Origin: Rotaria macrura
Lineage: Eukaryota; Rotifera; Eurotatoria; Philodinida; Philodinidae
Direction of reading: 5' to 3'
DNA length: 64,000 nt
Assembly (NCBI GenBank): GCA_900239685.1
Contig: OENT01000008.1
Span: 62,001-126,000, forward strand
A program made the translations under genes and the position numbers. Shown in pieces: positions 23,073 through 44,255 of this stretch. Each line of letters begins with the position of its first letter. The stretch's first letter is position 1. The notes below the pieces were generated by a model. It worked only from the letters and a program-made list of their open reading frames with translations, ran no database searches and was not told the origin of the DNA.

Positions 23073-26000
23073 TGTTGGATAAAGAAAAACAAAATGTCGG
23101 GCTAATAGTGAATCAAAGATATGAGATCTAGGTAGAAACTATTCGTCCTGCGTTTAAAAGATGATGACTTATCTTCAGTTGATATTCGTCATTTGTAAGC
23201 GCCAATAACAAACCTTGTTTCTTATTTCGTCTTCTATTCATTCATCTACTGATAAGCATCTGTACATCGAACGTCGCTAAGTTATGATAATTGTTTGATT
23301 TATATGTACTAGAGCCTGTTTCATTCAATCAAGACCAACAAGAAATGCTTTCTTTTTCATGTGACAAGTACAAGGGTAAGATATGATTCCATAGTACAGT
23401 AAACAGCAATGTCATTAGAACAGATTTTGCTTTGCATAGATCTTCTTTAGAGATATGAAACACATAATAAATCATTAAAGAAAAACATCTCATTCATTTC
23501 ATGAGAAGCGTCAAAGCAATTAATTAGAGTAGCGCTGATGATCTGTGTGAAGCTAAACAAGATGCTTTACATGATACTAATATTTTTCAGCATATTTTAT
23601 GCTATATAGTTGTTTCAAGAAGTTTTTGAATTCGGTTTTATTCCTCTTCTTAAGAAGATGGTCGAATTGACAACATAGATGAGTAAGCTTATCACATGAC
23701 GGGTTTATCTATAAAATGAGTTGATTCAAGTACTCATGTTTATAATCGTGACACTGCCTATTCTGTTATCATTTGTTAAACTTGTCATTTAAACTCACGT
23801 TTGTATACTGTGAATATACCTTTGTATGAGGCTGTTAATTAAGACAACATCCAAATCAGCATCCGCATCCTTCTCATCAATCGTATAAAAACAAATTTCA
23901 CAATTCTATACTGAAATTTATAGCAACCATAGAGTAGCTTTTGTCACTTACCACTATATTTGTTGCAACGAACACTATTTAGTTTTACGATAAAGAGTAT
24001 CATCTTTCTGCTCAATAATGGTGCTAGTTGTTGGTTGACGCTATGGCAGCGTTACTCAATTAAAATAAACCACGTGGGAAAAAGCGTTGAACAATCAGAT
24101 ACAGATTGATATCACTCAATGTTGTATCATTTGATTTTAATCGAGGATGTTTTATTCCATACAAGAATGAGATTGTCATGTACAATTTCTTCATCAACTA
24201 TTTTCACGTGGATGTTATATTTCTGTGCGAGAAAATTGCTAACATTCATTATATGTAATCGAAGTTAGCCTACACCAGCTCATAGACATAAAACTAGTAT
24301 AAATCGCAATTGTAATCATTGGCTAAAAGAAATATTTTTCTCATACTATGGAAACAAGCTACTGGGACAATATCACTAACTTCTAATTAACAAAATAAAA
24401 TATTTGATAAAGAAAACTTAAGTTCTCGAAATATTTAGAGAATTTCATGAAATTACAATATAGACGATTTACAACAATTGATGTTTTGAAACCGCGAAGT
24501 CTTAAATAATCACTTCAATATATGAGAAAGATTTTTATTTCAACATGTCTTTCGTCATGAGAAGCTTTTATCGATGTGTAAAATATCACAGGTGCTAATT
24601 CAAACAAAGAATGTCAGATTTTGATATCTTATGAAGGACTAGTTCACAGTTCTTCGAACCGATTGTATCTATAACTAGATCTTATTAAATAATATTGCAA
24701 AGAACTTGTCATAGCTCTTCAATGAAGCATTATCTTAAAATCGCATCGTACTTGTTTCACTGAATTTTCGGTTGATATGATAACATTGATTCATAATTCA
24801 AGTCATACGAATTTGATCTTAAATTTTATTTCAATATAAATCTAATAACAAGAAGAATATGCGGCGATTTTTGACCGAAAACATCGGTAAGGCATCAAGT
24901 TATTTCATTCTCAAATAGATTCTATATTTTTAACTTCCTTGTGGATGATAGTCACTGTCCAAAGATCTAACATTTTCTTCTGCTAAAACTTGTCAAATAT
25001 ATTTTAAGTGATATCAGAAGCTTAGATAGAAAAAGAAATCTTACACTAGAAGCTCTACTATTTCCGGTTATTCAACTAAATACACAAAACATAAATTCAA
25101 GATTCAGTAAAACAAATCGAATGACACTGTAAGCCATTAAAATTTCGGTAAGTTTCACAAGTTTGTTAGTGATTCAAAGACACTGTCATAGATTCATTAT
25201 GAGCATAAACAAAAGGTTTCGCCTTGACGGCTTTTCCTGTCAGAAGAATTTCAGAATCGCCGTTTGATAGATACTAAAACATTCCCATTGTTTAATTCTT
25301 ACGTCTATTGAAGTTGACATCGATGGAAAAAAACAATTTGAATTTTTTTTACGTCAAAACAAAACTTGTTCTGATAACACCGAAATACATCTGCGTCAAT
25401 TTATTAAATGCATGCTATGAGAAAGATCAATTATTAGAGTGTCCTGTCGAACAGTGGTTTTTTTTATGAAAGAGGCACTTAATAGAATAGGTCCTATTGA
25501 AATGAATCAAGATTGCCAAGGATTCTTACCTGAACAGAATCCAACTATACTGATCGTGAAACAACAGGAACGCTCCACAGTTTAGTTGTGTAAATGCAAA
25601 ATGTACTTGATTCAATGTGCACTACACAAGACGATGATCATCACATACCATACAATGTTTGTGATATTCATCATTTTTAAGTTATAGTCAGATAGAAAAT
25701 CTCATAACTATGGAAAAACATATCGACGTGTCTGCTTTTTCGATATTCATGTTTTCTGTGATTCAATAGAATCCTAGCAATAGTGGATCTCTGACAAACC
25801 ATCTACTGAACTTTAATGAGAGTAAAATATATTACTCAAGTAACATCTTTCGCTGATATTTAAATTAAGAATCTAGAACACTTGCTAAAACCGCTGATAG
25901 GAAATTGAGCACTTTTGATATTGCCGTGAGTTCACTGGAAGAGATTCTCATCTATTAGTATCGTAGACTTGCACATGAATCAATGATGTATATAAAAACC

Positions 26001-26607
26001 AAGTTCGAATTATAATTTCTATTGCTAGAAAAGATTTAGCAAAACACCGACTGATTTTCTTTTCATATCACTTCTATTTCGTTAACCGAGTGATTAGTGT
26101 TATCGATAGCGTACAACAATTAGAGGCGTCCGTCGATGCTTTGATTGATACAATTGACGGCAATTCTTGTTGACCTTGTCAAAAAATTGTCTTACTTTGG
26201 ATAAAAGAAATGGATTGACATAGAAAAATGAAAGTAGAGATCGTTATCAAAGAGCATTACTCTAATTTTAAGGGCTAAAAGAAGTTTCACAGCAGTATAT
26301 ATAACGGAAAAACTAGATATTTTCTCATGTAAGTGACTATTTATTGTAGCGGCAACAGATCTTACTTTTTTAAACATAGTAAATATCTCTGTTGTGCATA
26401 GAAAAGCTCTTTTGACTATAAAAAATGTTCAGTATGGTATCTTCTTAAGAATATAAAAACCTATTAAAAAACAATACATATATACTACTAGTAGAAAGTG
26501 CACATCACAGCAAATAACAATCTTGATAAGAAAATCAAGAAAACTAATACAAAATATACATGAAATGGCACAAAAGATAGCAATTAAATTTTTAAGATGT
26601 AAAAGAT
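23073..26607. other. Intergenic, no supported gene
   Basis: A 3.5-kb AT-rich spacer between the hydrolase and the FRS2-like gene. It contains no open frame over about 60 codons with a recognisable motif and no clear repeat. The promoter of the hydrolase must lie in its left part. Confidence 0.45.
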
Positions 26608-27469
26608 TTAATCATTTGAGGAGTCATGACGAATATGGTGTTGTTGTAATCGTTGTTCAGCGATTTCTTTCAATGTCGTTGTTTTCTCGTGATCAATAAA
26701 AACATAAGATCTCCACGTGTTTGGACCAGGCACAGATTGTATTGTATCATTGATTGGATCTGTTGACAAGGTTGCATGTGATGTTTGCTAATGAAAAAAA
26801 ACAAAAGAAGAATTGAAGATAAAAGAATTCATCTAGACGATTATTTCTATATATAGTAGAACATTGATGTACCTTTTCATTATTCATTGGTAATTCTAAT
26901 GATGATTTAGACTTGAGAGTGTCGGTTTTACATTCTGTATAATTGACTTCAATTGAATTTCTATACGGTTGATGGTTTCCTTCGAAAATAAAATAATTTT
27001 CTGATAGATCCGGTTGAGAATGTCGATAAAATGATGTTTCTGATGATAGTGATATAGATGACTGTGTTCGTCGTAGATTATTCAATGTTGATGAAACTGT
27101 CGTTAAACTTAACGACGATTTGTCTTGTTGATCATTACATAATTCATTTGAAATAGATGCTATACGTTCATCTAAATAATTGACAAGATTTCGAGCTCGC
27201 TTACAACGAAATGCATAACGTGCTTGACCAAGAGGTGCTCGACGGCCGCATTCAAGAATAAATATTGAACCATCTAAACCATAACGTTTTATTGTATTTA
27301 ATGGAATAAACAATGATTGTCGATGTTTTTGATGTATACATAAATTATCATTTAACAACTGAATTTTTGCTGATGAGTGTTTTCGACCATAAGAATTTAT
27401 ATTGTCAACTTTAAATATATCTTCATGATTTCTAGTGGAACTATCTAATGATGAATTCTGATTACCCAT
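26608..27469 (-). CDS. FRS2/DOK-like adaptor with PTB domain
   Basis: Docking protein of the FRS2 type, which links activated receptor tyrosine kinases such as FGFR to downstream signalling at the plasma membrane. Exons 27469-26873 and 26787-26608 give 258 aa. It begins MGNQNSS, a myristoylation-type start as in FRS2. An IRS-type PTB domain covers about residues 17-105, with IPLNTIKRYGLDGSIFILE, CGRRAPLGQARYAFRC and NLVNYLDERI matching the strand and helix pattern of FRS2. The C-terminal half is Ser/Thr-rich with tyrosines and ends SYVFIDHEKTTTLKEIAEQ, reminiscent of the FRS2 tail. It is shorter than vertebrate FRS2. The start lies 77 bp after the POLR3B stop on the same strand. Confidence 0.88.
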
Positions 27470-27546
27470 ATACGTATCTGAAAAAGAAAACAAACAAACA
27501 AAAATCGTCATATTTATTAAAAACATGTGTCGCATTTGTTTTTCAA
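27470..27546 (-). promoter_or_regulatory. Intercistronic spacer with poly(A) signal and acceptor
   Basis: Between the POLR3B stop and the FRS2-like ATG there are only 77 bp. On the - strand they contain AATAAA, then a long T-rich tract with TTTGTTTG units and TTCTTTTTCAG, then 8 bases and the ATG. The AG is at 27478-27479. This is the arrangement seen in trans-spliced operons. A conventional promoter has almost no room here. Confidence 0.6.
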
Positions 27547-36015
<8,469 letters not shown>

Positions 36016-37158
36016 TGTATCAAGAGTTTCGTTCGTTTGAATGCCCACGATTTTATTTATCTAGGATAAGAAAAGACAGTTTATTATTTATGTATTTCAA
36101 TCAATTACATTAAATTTGATCGTTTTTTTCTATTCATTCCTTTAATTCATAGGTGGTTGACTGACTGACTGACAAGTCTCGATCATGACTCATCAACTCT
36201 TAAGTATGCAACACATTAATGCACTTCGAAATAGAACTTGTATAACTATATACATACGTTTAATATGACAGAGTCAACAGTAGACAGGGTTAGGAATATT
36301 AAAAAGAAACAACATTTTATCCATATTTATGAATTGGGCATAACTATCTATGGTTACATTGACCTAAAACAAGTTTTTCCCAAGGATTAGTATGTATAAT
36401 TATAGACATTTATTAAGTTAATTATCTTGACTCAATCATTCGAATGAGGACTATGAAAAACAAAATTATATTATTGTGTTTGAATATTTGTGAATGATAC
36501 AACGACTAGAAGAAGAGTACTTCTAGATTCCATTTGCCTAAGTACAGATGCATTATTCCTTAATAAAACAAATGTAAGTCTATTAACAAGAGATATAAAA
36601 CACTGGTAGTGCCCTTTTATCAACGATCGGAAGTTCTTTTGATGTTTGTCTTCTTTATTTAATCTTTTATTAATGTAAGACAACACAGAAATGTCATTTT
36701 GTCAAGCATAATTCTTCCTCGTAGCCATGATAGACAAGAGAAAAACTAAAAAGGTTTTGTTATCATTTTTTGAAATATGATATATAAACACAAGAACAAA
36801 GGTTCGAATTAACACTACATGATCAATATATCAAGCTTTTTCTGATGATGAATACAATCAATCAACAAGAAAATCAACTTTTTAAGAAGAATTCGAAATG
36901 TTTCTTTTTTGTGGCTTTTTTTATCGTCCATATAATACTTCGATATGTCCATAGTTTCACAATTATCAATCCACCAAACAGAATTTTTTAACGACTACGT
37001 TGATCATTGCTTAATATTTTTTTTTCTTGTCCTGTACATCTCAAATACTACATGTAATAAAAGTAAATAATCAGAATTGCGAAATACATTCTTCGTCATC
37101 GTATCTGACGCAATATAAAAGCAACATTTGAGACTCATTTAAACATTTTTCTACAATC
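36016..37158. other. Divergent intergenic region
   Basis: POLR3B starts leftward and the MEPCE-like gene starts rightward from this 1.1-kb spacer, so both promoters should lie within it. It has no supported gene. A short tandem GACT run sits at about 36157-36172. Confidence 0.5.
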
Positions 37159-37617
37159 ATGTCTGAAAGACGCCGCCAATTGACAACATCAAAACAATCA
37201 TATATGATGAAGATTAGTACTTTCAAAAAGCGTAAGCATGTACGTTTTGGTAAAAAATTCAGACCAAACGAACAGCTTATAGAATTTCCATCTTTTTCTT
37301 TACTAGGAGGTAATCGTAAAGATCCATTGAATTTAAATGAGTTAATTCGACAACAACATCAATCATCAACAAACAATATAACTACATCAATGGATTTTCA
37401 TCATTATGATCAACCAATTGAACTTTTACTTCCACCGAATATACATGATCCTCTTTGTCTTGAGATTTCCTTAAATAATAATGAATATTCTATTGATTTT
37501 ACTAGTATCAACCGGAATACGACGTGTCGAATGGTAAAAGAAAATTTTCAACTGAAAAGTCGTTATCAACTTTGTGATCATCAAGTACCAATGGCACAAA
37601 ACAACATCATGCAATGA
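37159..37617 (+). CDS. MEPCE N-terminal-like orphan protein
   Basis: Single-exon 152-aa protein. Two blocks match the conserved segment that precedes the methyltransferase domain in the 7SK RNA capping enzyme MEPCE/Bin3: LLGGNRKDPLNLNEL (about residues 49-63) and PIELLLPPNIHDPLCL (about 86-101). The N-terminus is basic (SERRRQL, KKRKHVRFGKKF). The S-adenosylmethionine-binding methyltransferase domain that should follow is absent before the stop, and I found no downstream exon with its motifs to about 38.5 kb. It could be a truncated paralogue, a free-standing regulatory fragment, or the 5' exon of a gene whose 3' part I failed to see. Codon use and AT content look like neighbouring genes. Family match is from memory and limited to the two blocks. 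Confidence 0.72.
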   Translation: MSERRRQLTTSKQSYMMKISTFKKRKHVRFGKKFRPNEQLIEFPSFSLLGGNRKDPLNLNELIRQQHQSSTNNITTSMDFHHYDQPIELLLPPNIHDPLCLEISLNNNEYSIDFTSINRNTTCRMVKENFQLKSRYQLCDHQVPMAQNNIMQ

Positions 37618-39229
37618 GCGGATATTAACTATTTTATTGTAAAAACTCTTTTATTGTGTTTTCTAAAACTTACATTACATATATGTATATTTCCTATTTA
37701 GTGTGTCATAATGATCATGTGACATTTTCAATAGATGTATCATTGATTATACGAATTCGTTTTGTACAATTAATTCTGTAGCGACACGCAATGACTTCAC
37801 AGATACCAGCGCTAACATATATTTTGCTAAGCATGATTGTTGAATTCGAGCAAGCTGAAGTTCAAGATGAAACAAATACTTCTTCATTGATTATTCTATT
37901 CGTTTGAATATGAGAAAATGACCTTAGAAAAATGTTGAGTTCAAGACTATTACGAATCAACACAATGCAATCAGACAATAGGAACATGATGAATGAATTG
38001 TACTTCAATTGGATGAATTGATTTTCGTAGTAAAAGTGTTATTAGATGAAGAGTCATTATTATGAATACTTGATTAGTTACATCGTGACTAATAGAAATA
38101 ATCTTGGATTAAGTATATTCAAAGCTCATCATAGCTTCAAGATATATTAAGTGTAGTAGGTGAGAATATCTGTTAGAATTTATAGACAGATTTTATCAGA
38201 TGTTCCTAGAATATTTTTTTTTCTTACATAACTCTTTAAAAACTTCATTTATTCATTGTTCGAATCTTACAGAATCTGTACCACATATGTTTGTACTTGT
38301 TTTCATGAAAGAATATGTCAAATTGGAATAATAATCAGTCGTTTTTCTTTCGATATGTTACGCTTGATATGTGTAAAAAAGGATGACAAGTTCAATTACT
38401 CAAACACAAAATTGTTCATTACTATTAATAGATTTTCTTTGAACGTAATAGTGATAGAACATATTCTTTTTACGATTTAAATTGCACAAATATTTTCGAA
38501 AAAAAGAAAACTAAGAACTGAATAGTTGCAATGAACGGCGTTCGAAAAAGAAGAAAACTAGAAAATAATTTCTGCTTCTTTTGAATAAAACGAAAAGTAA
38601 CGAAGAGTTTTTGGAAGAAAATCGATGTTTCAGGAAAAAAAAAGCACAGAATAAACATTTATTTCTTAATGAAATTTTCAACATCAAGTTATTTTCACAT
38701 GTTTATATCTTAATATGAATGAATCTGACGGAAATAGACTTTTTTGTCTGATGAAAAGAACTTGATTAACAGGTCACGACTTTTTGTTTGTCATGTTTTT
38801 GCATTGGTTATAAACTGTCTTCCAATTCATTTATATTTTCATCATAATTCTCTTTTTCCGCTGTATTGTTCGAATATTTTCTTATTGTTTTTTTTTGTCT
38901 CGTACTATGCTAAACCTATTCCTCTTTTGGGAAATTTTCAAAGATTTACTCATGTGCAACTCATCTGATAAAATATTTATTTTTCTAACACGATGAGAAT
39001 TTAAGAACATTATTGTCTATCATGAATGAATAGATTCAGTACAAAAATAGATATCAATGAACTGTCTACAAAAAAACAAAGAAACATGATTACATGTATG
39101 GTTTTAATTTTTAAACGTTATTCTTGTTTTTTTTTTCGTTTACGCTTAATTTTTGGAGAATCATTCTGATGATTTATTAAAGTATATTTTTTGACAAAGA
39201 AAAAACTTTCATGATGTTCATCGAATATT
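37618..39229. other. Intergenic between convergent genes
   Basis: Convergent 3' ends of the MEPCE-like gene (+) and the peptide precursor (-). No supported gene; open frames at 38256-38480 and 38744-38968 lack motifs. Confidence 0.45.
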
Positions 39230-39605
39230 TTATTCATCTGAGCGTTTGAAGCTGTTTGCCCAGTCGCTGTAAGCAGGATCGAATAGACTTCGCTTTTTTT
39301 CAAAATAATTTGACCAAGAATCGCTATATGCAGGGTCATAAAGACTACGACGATTTAATATTTGCTTAAGAGCAAGGATTCGAGCAATGTTATTTGCTTG
39401 TTCATCAGCAAGATTCTTTTCATTCATATTGTTCTCGAGTTCATTCTACAATGAGAAAAAGAAAGCAACATCAATCAATGCATATATGCATCATTGTTAA
39501 ATCATATAAATAAAAGTTACTTACCACTCGAAAGCTGTGTATACTACAGATGAGTAGAAAGAAGACACAAAGAAATATTGCAAGTTTTCTACCGAATGAA
39601 GACAT
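39230..39605 (-). CDS. Secreted neuropeptide-like precursor, two peptide copies
   Basis: A 98-aa precursor from two exons, 39605-39525 and 39445-39230, joined in phase 0. Exon 1 is a classic signal peptide (basic start MSSFGRK, then a hydrophobic core LAIFLCVFFLLIC). Exon 2 ends with two related peptides bounded by dibasic sites: NRR, SLYDPAYSDSWSNYFE, KKR, SLFDPAYSDWANSF, KR, SDE, stop. The repeats share SL-aromatic-DPAYSD and W-x-N-x-F. No Gly precedes the basic sites, so the C-termini would be free acids. One exon carrying the signal and another the peptides is a common layout of peptide-hormone genes. I do not recognise the peptides as a known family. Expected route: secretory pathway, prohormone convertase cleavage, release from neurons or glands (inference). 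Confidence 0.82.
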
Positions 39606-42600
39606 TGTTGTATTTTGTTTATTTTTATACACTATTGATTGATAATCGAACGAGCAATCTTTTAAGTATGACTGTCTAAATAAAAAGAGAGGAAAGAGAT
39701 ATAATAAGTCGATGACGCCTACTTTTTCTTTGTCTTCTAGAATGGTAAAGATGCTCGTCTTAAGACTACTTATTCTCTTTATTCTATTATCTATTATAGT
39801 TTAACTAGTAAGACAGCAAGAGAGAGAGAGAGTGGAAGAAAAAAAAACTTAGTAATCATTACCGCAGGCAAATAATTGGCTTTCAACAACATTTCACTAG
39901 ATTGTCACTCTTCTCGTTTATGTAATAAAAAAAAACTCTTCGCGAACTTGTCATTGTTATTTACAATTTCGTTGTAACAATTAACAATGTATATCATAGA
40001 CATGAACAATTAGCTGTTCAGTCACGGTTTTATTTCTGCTTACTAAGTAATTATTGTTCATTCATTAAAGATATTGAAAATTCTTTCTGTCATCTAATAT
40101 TTGGAGAATACGGAATCCGACTGTATCTAATATAATACCTGATAGGGCATTTCTATTGACAAAGAGAACAAAGCGCATGTTTATATTATAAGCGAGGAAA
40201 AACTTGCATTTCCCTTTTTTCTCGCGTTTTCTCTCATCGAATGCTTGAATAGACTTATATGTTTGTGCGAAAACTTCTCTTTTTAATGTTTTCATGCATG
40301 TATTAAGTATTTAATTAATTGTTAAATTAATGTAAGTGGCTGGGGCTTATTCAAGAAGATTTTGTCCTTGTAATTGAATGTAACGTGTTATTTATTGTTT
40401 TCGATGTTCATTCGTGATTCAGTAGAAACATTTTTATTCTGATTCTAAACTTTGTTAAACCTGTATGAGATCACGCTAGAATGCAAAAATAATTATTGAT
40501 ACTTGAATTCGATCGATGCTCGAGGGAATAAAATTGATTGCAAGCTATTTAATCAATGAAAGAGAAACTGTAGTTTTTTTGTTTTTTTTCATAATTTTTT
40601 AGATTTGATAAATGAAAACAAACATTTTCTATTTCATGTTTTAGTTATAATATACTTGGCAGAATGTTGAAAAAGTTACTTAGATATTTAATTCGTAATA
40701 TTACACTTATGAATTCATGCTCAATTTACTGTGACTTGAATTCTTTTGTTATATTAACGATTCATGAAGCATTCCAACGAAAAAATATTTTCCTAGGTAA
40801 AAAGCAATCTAACACCTCACAAGAATGTTTAGGTGTTTTCGACATATTCAACTAACCTAGATACTTCTATGTATAGATCAATATTCTGTAAAGATATGAC
40901 CAATCATTATCATTTCTTCTTAAACTTCAGCTCTGTGTGTAATACTCTACAAGAAGAAATTCAAAACTTAATTTTCTAAATAGTACAGAAATGTTTTTAC
41001 ACACTATACAATCTCAGTTGACATGTACGTTCTATTCATGTCGAATAAATGATTTTTAATCTGACTCTTAACTACTGTGTTCTCATAGGTAATATTAGAC
41101 AATTGTTTAAGAGCGACAAGAATTAATATAGATGCAAGCTTATTTTTTCAACTATATTAAAATTTATTATTTTAAGACTTTCAATTTCCTCGGCTAGCTC
41201 ATTATGAAATTCTTGTTTTATACGGCAAAATTCATTTGTTGTCAATAACAAAAATTCATAAGAAATCATTTCATAGTTCTAGTAACGATTGATGAACTTT
41301 CATCAAATCCGATGTATGAGTCATCACAGTAGATATTTGATTGTAAGTAATTTTTGAAAATTCCAATTTTCCAAAGGCATACATTTTAATAAGACATAAA
41401 ATACTATTCACTATCATCATCAACGAGAACTTGTATTATTGTTAAAAGATTTAGGAAGCTTTTTTTCTATTGATCTACATTCTTCATGAAATGATGTATT
41501 TAAACCAATTTGAATTCCCTTGTTACGATCATGGTAGATGTATTCATTCGAAAGAAGAATTTCCTATGGTAATATATCAAATAAAATAAATTTTTGCTTC
41601 TATTGTTGTTAGTTGTCTATTAAATGACTTGAAAAATAATTTATTATATGTGATGATTTGATTTATGCTTTCTACGACGATAGTTGAATTAATGTTAAAA
41701 AGGAAAACAACAACCAGATAATTCTTGTCATATAAATCACTAAATCTAGTTTGGTTATTTCCTCTGTATTTATTTTCTTTTTGCTTGAACAATAATTGCA
41801 TTTATTCAAATAGCTATGTTCTAGATTTATTCTATTGATTCTGTTTAATGTTTATCCGTATCCGAACATAGTAGATCTATGAAAACATCGAAATCCATCA
41901 TAAAATATCTCATTGCATCTATGATAATAAGCAGAATTCGTTTATTTTCCTTTGAAATTCCCGTTTCATATTTTGTATTCATATGATAATCAGCTTCTAG
42001 TATTCTCTTATTTTATGCATTTTATTCAACAAAGAGAGAAAAAAAAACATCTTCTTTCTCCAGGCCAATCTTTCTTTTTTTAATAACGGAAAGTATTCTT
42101 TGCAAGATCTATTAGACCTAGTTCATCTTTGAAAGATTGTGAATTTCATTTTTTTTTGCAATTTCTTACTCATTTAATTAGTTTCTCATGTAGATGTCGG
42201 ATGCAAAAGAATCCAGATCAATGTCTTCTGGTTTTGAAATTTCAATTTAGATCTATGACTTGTAGAATACATGATTCTTAACTACAATAATAATTATTTT
42301 AATGTTCAAATCAAGTCATTTGCATTTTAAATTAGATAGAAACAATGCCAATCTGTATGATCTACTAAACGAACTGCTCATATTAACCAGAACAATGTGT
42401 CTTCTTTTTGAAGAATAATAAATACCAATAAAGAATAATTCAAACTTATTCTCATGAACTGATACATATACTCAGTAGAAAAATCATTTAATTTCTAATC
42501 ATATTTTTCAATTTCACAAAGTTGCATACAACTGTTTCATAAGATACCTAAGAAGTGTTAAACACTCATGGGCATTCAATTTGTTGTTTAATTCAAGTAT

Positions 42601-43492
42601 GAATAGAAACCCTTGCCATAATTTTTACACTTCGTAATCAATCGACCTTCACAAATACTTTTCGAACGACATAAATAAGTCGAACAAATAAAACAACATT
42701 CTTGATTCACTTTTTTTTAATGAGATTTATATTTCAGCTGATATTTGACAATGTACTAGCAGAATAATAATAAGTACGAATCTTATCGTTGGTATCAATC
42801 AAAGAAAAAGGATACGAAAATCATCTTATTACTTTTTTAAAGTGTCCTAATGACTTTTTTTCTAGTCAAACTTTCACACCCATACTTCCATGGAGAATTT
42901 GTGAGAAAGTCAACGTCATAAAAATATAGAGTAATTAATTGAGATGCTGGAAAAAAAGCTCTGAACTTGAAAAACATGGTCTGAATGAGAGAATTTTTAA
43001 ATGAATTAGTCCTTAGTTTTTTCTTATCAATTTTAAATCGAGTAGCTATTCGATTAGAATGATCATATCGTTACGAGATATCATAAGTGTCATCAAAACT
43101 CAAGTCGAAAAATAACTTATGAAATAGATTGAATGCACATGAATGTTTTTACACTCAAAGTGTATGCTAACAAGCATTGATGTACTGTTCCTGTAAATTC
43201 GCAATATCATTCAAAATGAATTGTTCTAATTATTATGCTAATGAAAACTTATCAGCATAGTATTCAATTCAAACTTGATTATTTCGTTTTAGTTTTCGTT
43301 AAACAAATACTAAGACAAATCATAAGCTATTGTTGATTCCATGATAACAAATCATAATTTTATTTTTAATCAAAAATGAAAAACAAACATAAAAAAATTT
43401 GATTGCATTGAAAAAATAATTTCGTTTCCTTGTATTATGAAGATTAATCTTAAAAATTAAAGTAGTAGAAAAACAAATGCTAGTAATTATTA
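39606..43492. other. Long AT-rich spacer without supported gene
   Basis: The promoter of the peptide precursor should lie just right of 39605. Between 41100 and 42420, several short - strand frames are open one after another (for example 41577-41801), some behind AG dinucleotides. I could not assemble them in phase or match a family, and runs of this length are expected by chance in such AT-rich DNA. Confidence 0.4.
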
Positions 43493-44255
43493 TTAACGAG
43501 GAGCACGAGCATTTTCTATTTGTTTAGCTGCTACAGCTGACAAAGCATTAATATTAACATCTAGAACAATAGTAAAAACAATTTCTAAATTGATATTCAA
43601 AAAATGATAATAGTCTACCTGATGAATCATTCATCTTAGCAAAATGTGTATTGCCACCTTCTGTGTATTGTTTTAAATAAAATTCCTCATCAACTGTCAA
43701 TGATTCTCCAAGTTTTTTGAGAGCATCAAGAATTTCACGTTTCTGTCGAGCACCATCAGCACCGTTTATTTTGCCGACTTTTGTATCACGTTCAATCTAG
43801 AGTATATATCATGAAGATAGAAAAACAAAATTTTTCTTTTCATGAACAAATCGTTTTTTACTTCAGCTAAATGATTCCGTAATTGAATTGGTTGTTTTTT
43901 TGCGAAAAATCGTATAACCTCAGGTGTATGAAAAGCTTGACTTATAGCACATTTGATAGCCTAAAAACATCATATGTATGTATGTAAATATGATTCTTTT
44001 TTCCTCGTTATCTATTTAGCATACATTTTGAATACGTTGGACATCATCGAGTAATGATAAACCACCGTCACCACTTTTCATTCGTTCTAATGATTTACTA
44101 AATTGTTCTAATTGATCGACTGTATCTTGTCGTGCTTCTTTATATTCATCTGCATCCATATCATCTTTGTTTTGATCTAAATCAGTCAATTGATCAAGCA
44201 ATCGTTCAAGTTGAGCATCAAGATTATTTCGGAGTTTATCTGTTTCAGCTGACAT
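43493..44255 (-). CDS. LZIC: LZIC protein (leucine zipper and ICAT domain)
   Basis: Homologue of LZIC, a protein with an N-terminal leucine zipper and a C-terminal region related to the beta-catenin inhibitor ICAT (CTNNBIP1). Its cellular role is not well defined. Four exons (44255-44025, 43960-43862, 43796-43619, 43560-43493) give 191 aa, close to the human length. The N-terminal heptads (LDAQLERLLDQLTDLDQ) and the block ISQAFHTPEVIRFFAKKQP match the family from memory. ALKKLGESLTVDEEFYL marks the ICAT-like part. The true start is the ATG at 44255, which directly follows an acceptor-like TTTTTTCAG (AG at 44256-44257). The in-frame ATG further upstream would read through that acceptor. Confidence 0.92.

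Noticed and set aside
39118..39339. 73-codon - strand frame overlapping the peptide precursor
   Set aside because: Different frame from the signal-peptide exon and without motifs; a shadow of the real gene.
41100..42420. String of short open frames on the - strand, some behind AG sites
   Set aside because: They cannot be joined in consistent phases, match no family I know, and frames of 30-70 codons are expected by chance in DNA this AT-rich.
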